From assembly GCF_022809775.1 (NCBI RefSeq), contig NZ_CP094380.1, positions 186,001-250,000 on the forward strand: a stretch of DNA of 64,000 nucleotides, given 5' to 3'. Position 1 is the first letter of the stretch; each line of letters opens with the position of its first letter. Both the position numbers and the translations under genes were made by a program. The stretch comes from Pseudodesulfovibrio tunisiensis. Its GTDB lineage: Bacteria; Desulfobacterota; Desulfovibrionia; Desulfovibrionales; Desulfovibrionaceae. A model generated the notes under the pieces. That model was not told where the DNA came from, did not search any database, and saw only the letters and a program-made list of their open reading frames with translations. Shown here piece by piece: positions 62,614-64,000 of this stretch.

Positions 62614-63000
62614 TTATTTTGCCTTGGAAGCTTCGTAAACGCGCCAGTCGCCAAGATCGGAAATGTCCTTGTGGATACCTTCGGCCTTTTCGCGGGGAAA
62701 CAGGATGCCGTCCACAATGCGACCGTCTTCCAGTTTCACCGGTCCACAGTACAGATGCTCGGGTTCACCGGACTCGACATTGGCCCAGGTTTCATCGCTC
62801 ATGCGGTACATTTCGCCAGCCACGGCCACACCATTGTCCTCGTCCGGGCCGACTTCGTACATGCCGGGATGCACATCATTGACGGAGTACAGGCGGTAAC
62901 AGGGAGCGGTCCTGAATTCGCCGAGGAATTCCGCGCCGTCCAGGTTGGAGTGCAGTTCAAGTCCTCGCATCAACGTACCATTGACAAACAGTTCTTTCAT
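62614..63000 (-). CDS. Stand-alone allophanate-hydrolase C-terminal-like (AGCT-fold) protein
   Basis: 128 residues from ATG 63000. KELFVNGTLMRGLELHSNL begins a gamma-glutamylcyclotransferase-like fold, and FRTAPCYRLYSVNDVHPGMY is the signature of the C-terminal domain of allophanate hydrolase (AtzF, DUR1,2), where it decarboxylates N-carboxycarbamate. The amidase half is not present in the window. Sits between the permease and the biuret-hydrolase-like gene, 20 bp from the latter. Confidence 0.72.
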   Translation of the reverse strand: MKELFVNGTLMRGLELHSNLDGAEFLGEFRTAPCYRLYSVNDVHPGMYEVGPDEDNGVAVAGEMYRMSDETWANVESGEPEHLYCGPVKLEDGRIVDGILFPREKAEGIHKDISDLGDWRVYEASKAK

Positions 63001-63044
63001 TTTCTTCTCGTTTATTGTCTTTGCCTGTGCCGGTTGTTGAGAGC

Positions 63045-63066
63045 GGGGGCGGTCCTGACCGCCCCC
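63045..63066 (-). terminator. Hairpin after the permease gene
   Basis: Perfect 10-bp GC-rich stem GGGGGCGGTC / GACCGCCCCC with a 2-nt loop, 21 bp after the permease stop, with no strong T-run. Possibly an attenuator or mRNA stabiliser inside the operon. Confidence 0.55.
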
Positions 63067-63087
63067 TTGTACGGCAGGGCTTTGCAT

Positions 63088-64000
63088 TTAATCTTTGTCT
63101 ACGGGAGTCCAGTCGTTGGGGCCTTCCTGCTTCCAGCTCATGTAGGCCAGCATCAGGGCCACCACCGCATAGCCGGCGGTAACGCCGGGGCTGGGGTTGA
63201 TGGCGAGCTGGGAGCCGTGGATGAAGCCGAAGAAGGAAAGCAGGGCCGCGGCAGCCGAGTACACGGCAGCCCAGTTGAAACGGTGTTCGATGATGAAGAC
63301 CGCAATCGCGCCGAGCATGAGTCCGGCCAGAACCGAGCCGCCGCCGAGGCTTTCCACACCCTGATAAAGCACGTTTGCGCCAGCCAGTTTGGCGAAGCCC
63401 ACGGAGACAGCATCGGTGCCGACTGTGGCAAGGGAACCGTCAATCTGGGTCTTGGCCCATTCCGCAATGCTCGGAATGATGGCCAGCACGATTGCCGGGG
63501 CATGCGCCTTGGGCGTGGCCTGAAAAGCCTGTGCGCCGATAACCAGACCGATGAAGAGCAGGATGGGCAGGATCGCCACCAGAGGAATCACGGACAGGAG
63601 CAGTGCGACCAATCCGAAGAAGCAGACCAGCGCGATGCAGGATCCCGTTGCCAGCGAATAGCCGATGCGACCGCCGACAGCCTTCCACCCCGGATGACCG
63701 ATGTACACGGCCGGGGGAAACGGGGAACCCATGAACGCGCCGAAAACAGCGCCCAGACCGTCGGCCAGAAGCACGGAGCGCAGATCGTAGTCGTCGCCTG
63801 CGGCGGCAGCGGATTCCACGTTGTTGATGCCTTCGGTGAAGTTGTAGATGCCCAGCGGAATGGCCGTGACCAGCAGAGGCCATACCTGCTCCAGAGAGAT
63901 GGCAAACACGTCGCCGGAAAAGGAGGGCAGGTACAGGCTGAACTGGTCGAGGGCGCGGCCCACGGCCGTGGGTTCCATCAGGTCGGTCTGTCCCAGAAAT
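63088..64000 (-). CDS. NCS2-type nucleobase/ureide permease, 5' part beyond the window
   Basis: The frame stays open to the window edge (FLGQTDLMEPTAVGRALDQF), so the visible 303 residues are the C-terminal part of a longer protein. About eight hydrophobic segments. EGINNVESAAAAGDDYDLRS, then LADGLGAVFGAFMGSPFPPA and GWKAVGGRIGYSLATGS resemble the NCS2/AzgA group of purine and uracil transporters. First visible gene of the operon; it probably imports the substrate, perhaps a ureide, purine or biuret-like compound. Confidence 0.75.
   Translation of the reverse strand, partial: FLGQTDLMEPTAVGRALDQFSLYLPSFSGDVFAISLEQVWPLLVTAIPLGIYNFTEGINNVESAAAAGDDYDLRSVLLADGLGAVFGAFMGSPFPPAVYIGHPGWKAVGGRIGYSLATGSCIALVCFFGLVALLLSVIPLVAILPILLFIGLVIGAQAFQATPKAHAPAIVLAIIPSIAEWAKTQIDGSLATVGTDAVSVGFAKLAGANVLYQGVESLGGGSVLAGLMLGAIAVFIIEHRFNWAAVYSAAAALLSFFGFIHGSQLAINPSPGVTAGYAVVALMLAYMSWKQEGPNDWTPVDKD

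Noticed and set aside
1..64000. CRISPR arrays, rRNA genes and intact insertion sequences
   Set aside because: No regularly spaced repeats, rRNA sequence or complete transposase were found.

Overview
The window looks like a chromosomal segment of a high-GC, anaerobic sulfate-reducing deltaproteobacterium of the Desulfovibrio/Pseudodesulfovibrio type. Evidence for this is an alternative (siroheme-derived) heme pathway gene next to hemB, a selenocysteine-containing periplasmic formate dehydrogenase with its own cytochrome c3, a polar-flagellum filament cluster with many glycosyltransferases, and the rpsB-tsf-pyrH-frr-uppS-cdsA-dxr-rseP order. Species was not determined. Most genes lie on the minus strand.

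Layout. 1-2.4 kb: hemB (cut by the window edge) and ahbC. 2.4-6.5 kb: OmpA-like lipoprotein, a zinc-ribbon/Yip1-like membrane protein, a small helical protein and a glycosyltransferase. 6.5-14.8 kb: filament cluster (fliS, fliD, flagellin) flanked by four glycosyltransferase-type genes, with a sigma-28 promoter and a 16-T tract in front of the flagellin. 14.9-18.7 kb: AsmA-like protein, zinc-dependent phospholipase C-like protein, a shikimate-kinase-like protein with a damaged Walker A motif, DUF2721 protein and thyX. 18.7-20.8 kb: an AT-rich 570 bp region and dnaA standing alone. 20.8-30.3 kb: solitary hydantoinase B, tsaB, then the envelope/translation run rseP, dxr, cdsA, uppS, frr, pyrH, tsf, rpsB. 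30.3-37.3 kb: spore-photolyase-like radical SAM plus ParB-like pair with a perfect palindrome upstream, an EF-G paralogue lacking the catalytic histidine, thiM, a PilZ protein and fur.

37.7-42.9 kb: a tRNA-Ser(UGA) followed by a clearly AT-richer block (LapA-domain histidine kinase, 65-residue cysteine protein, B12-binding radical SAM of the HpnP-like DUF4070 group, RhlE-type helicase). This reads as a small acquired island, although no integrase or second attachment site was found. 43.0-51.2 kb: cus-type copper/silver efflux operon (cusC, cusB, DUF3347 segment, an enlarged cusA, and a Met/His-rich periplasmic protein). A sigma-54-like promoter and an inverted-repeat pair typical of an enhancer lie upstream. 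51.4-56 kb: formate dehydrogenase fdhA (UGA-encoded Sec192), fdhB and cytochrome c3, preceded by an unrecognised small ORF.

56.3-64 kb: the most unusual block. Reading with transcription: nucleobase-type permease (cut by the edge), stand-alone allophanate-hydrolase C-terminal-like protein, biuret-hydrolase-like cysteine hydrolase, AllH (DUF2877), AllF/FdrA (with a +1 frameshift in this sequence), AllG (DUF1116), carbamate kinase and a GntR/FCD regulator. AllFGH is the oxamate carbamoyltransferase known from E. coli allantoin fermentation, and carbamate kinase turns carbamoyl phosphate into ATP. The inferred job is uptake and phosphorolytic breakdown of a ureide or biuret-like compound for ATP and ammonia in a sulfate reducer. 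The real substrate is not known from sequence.
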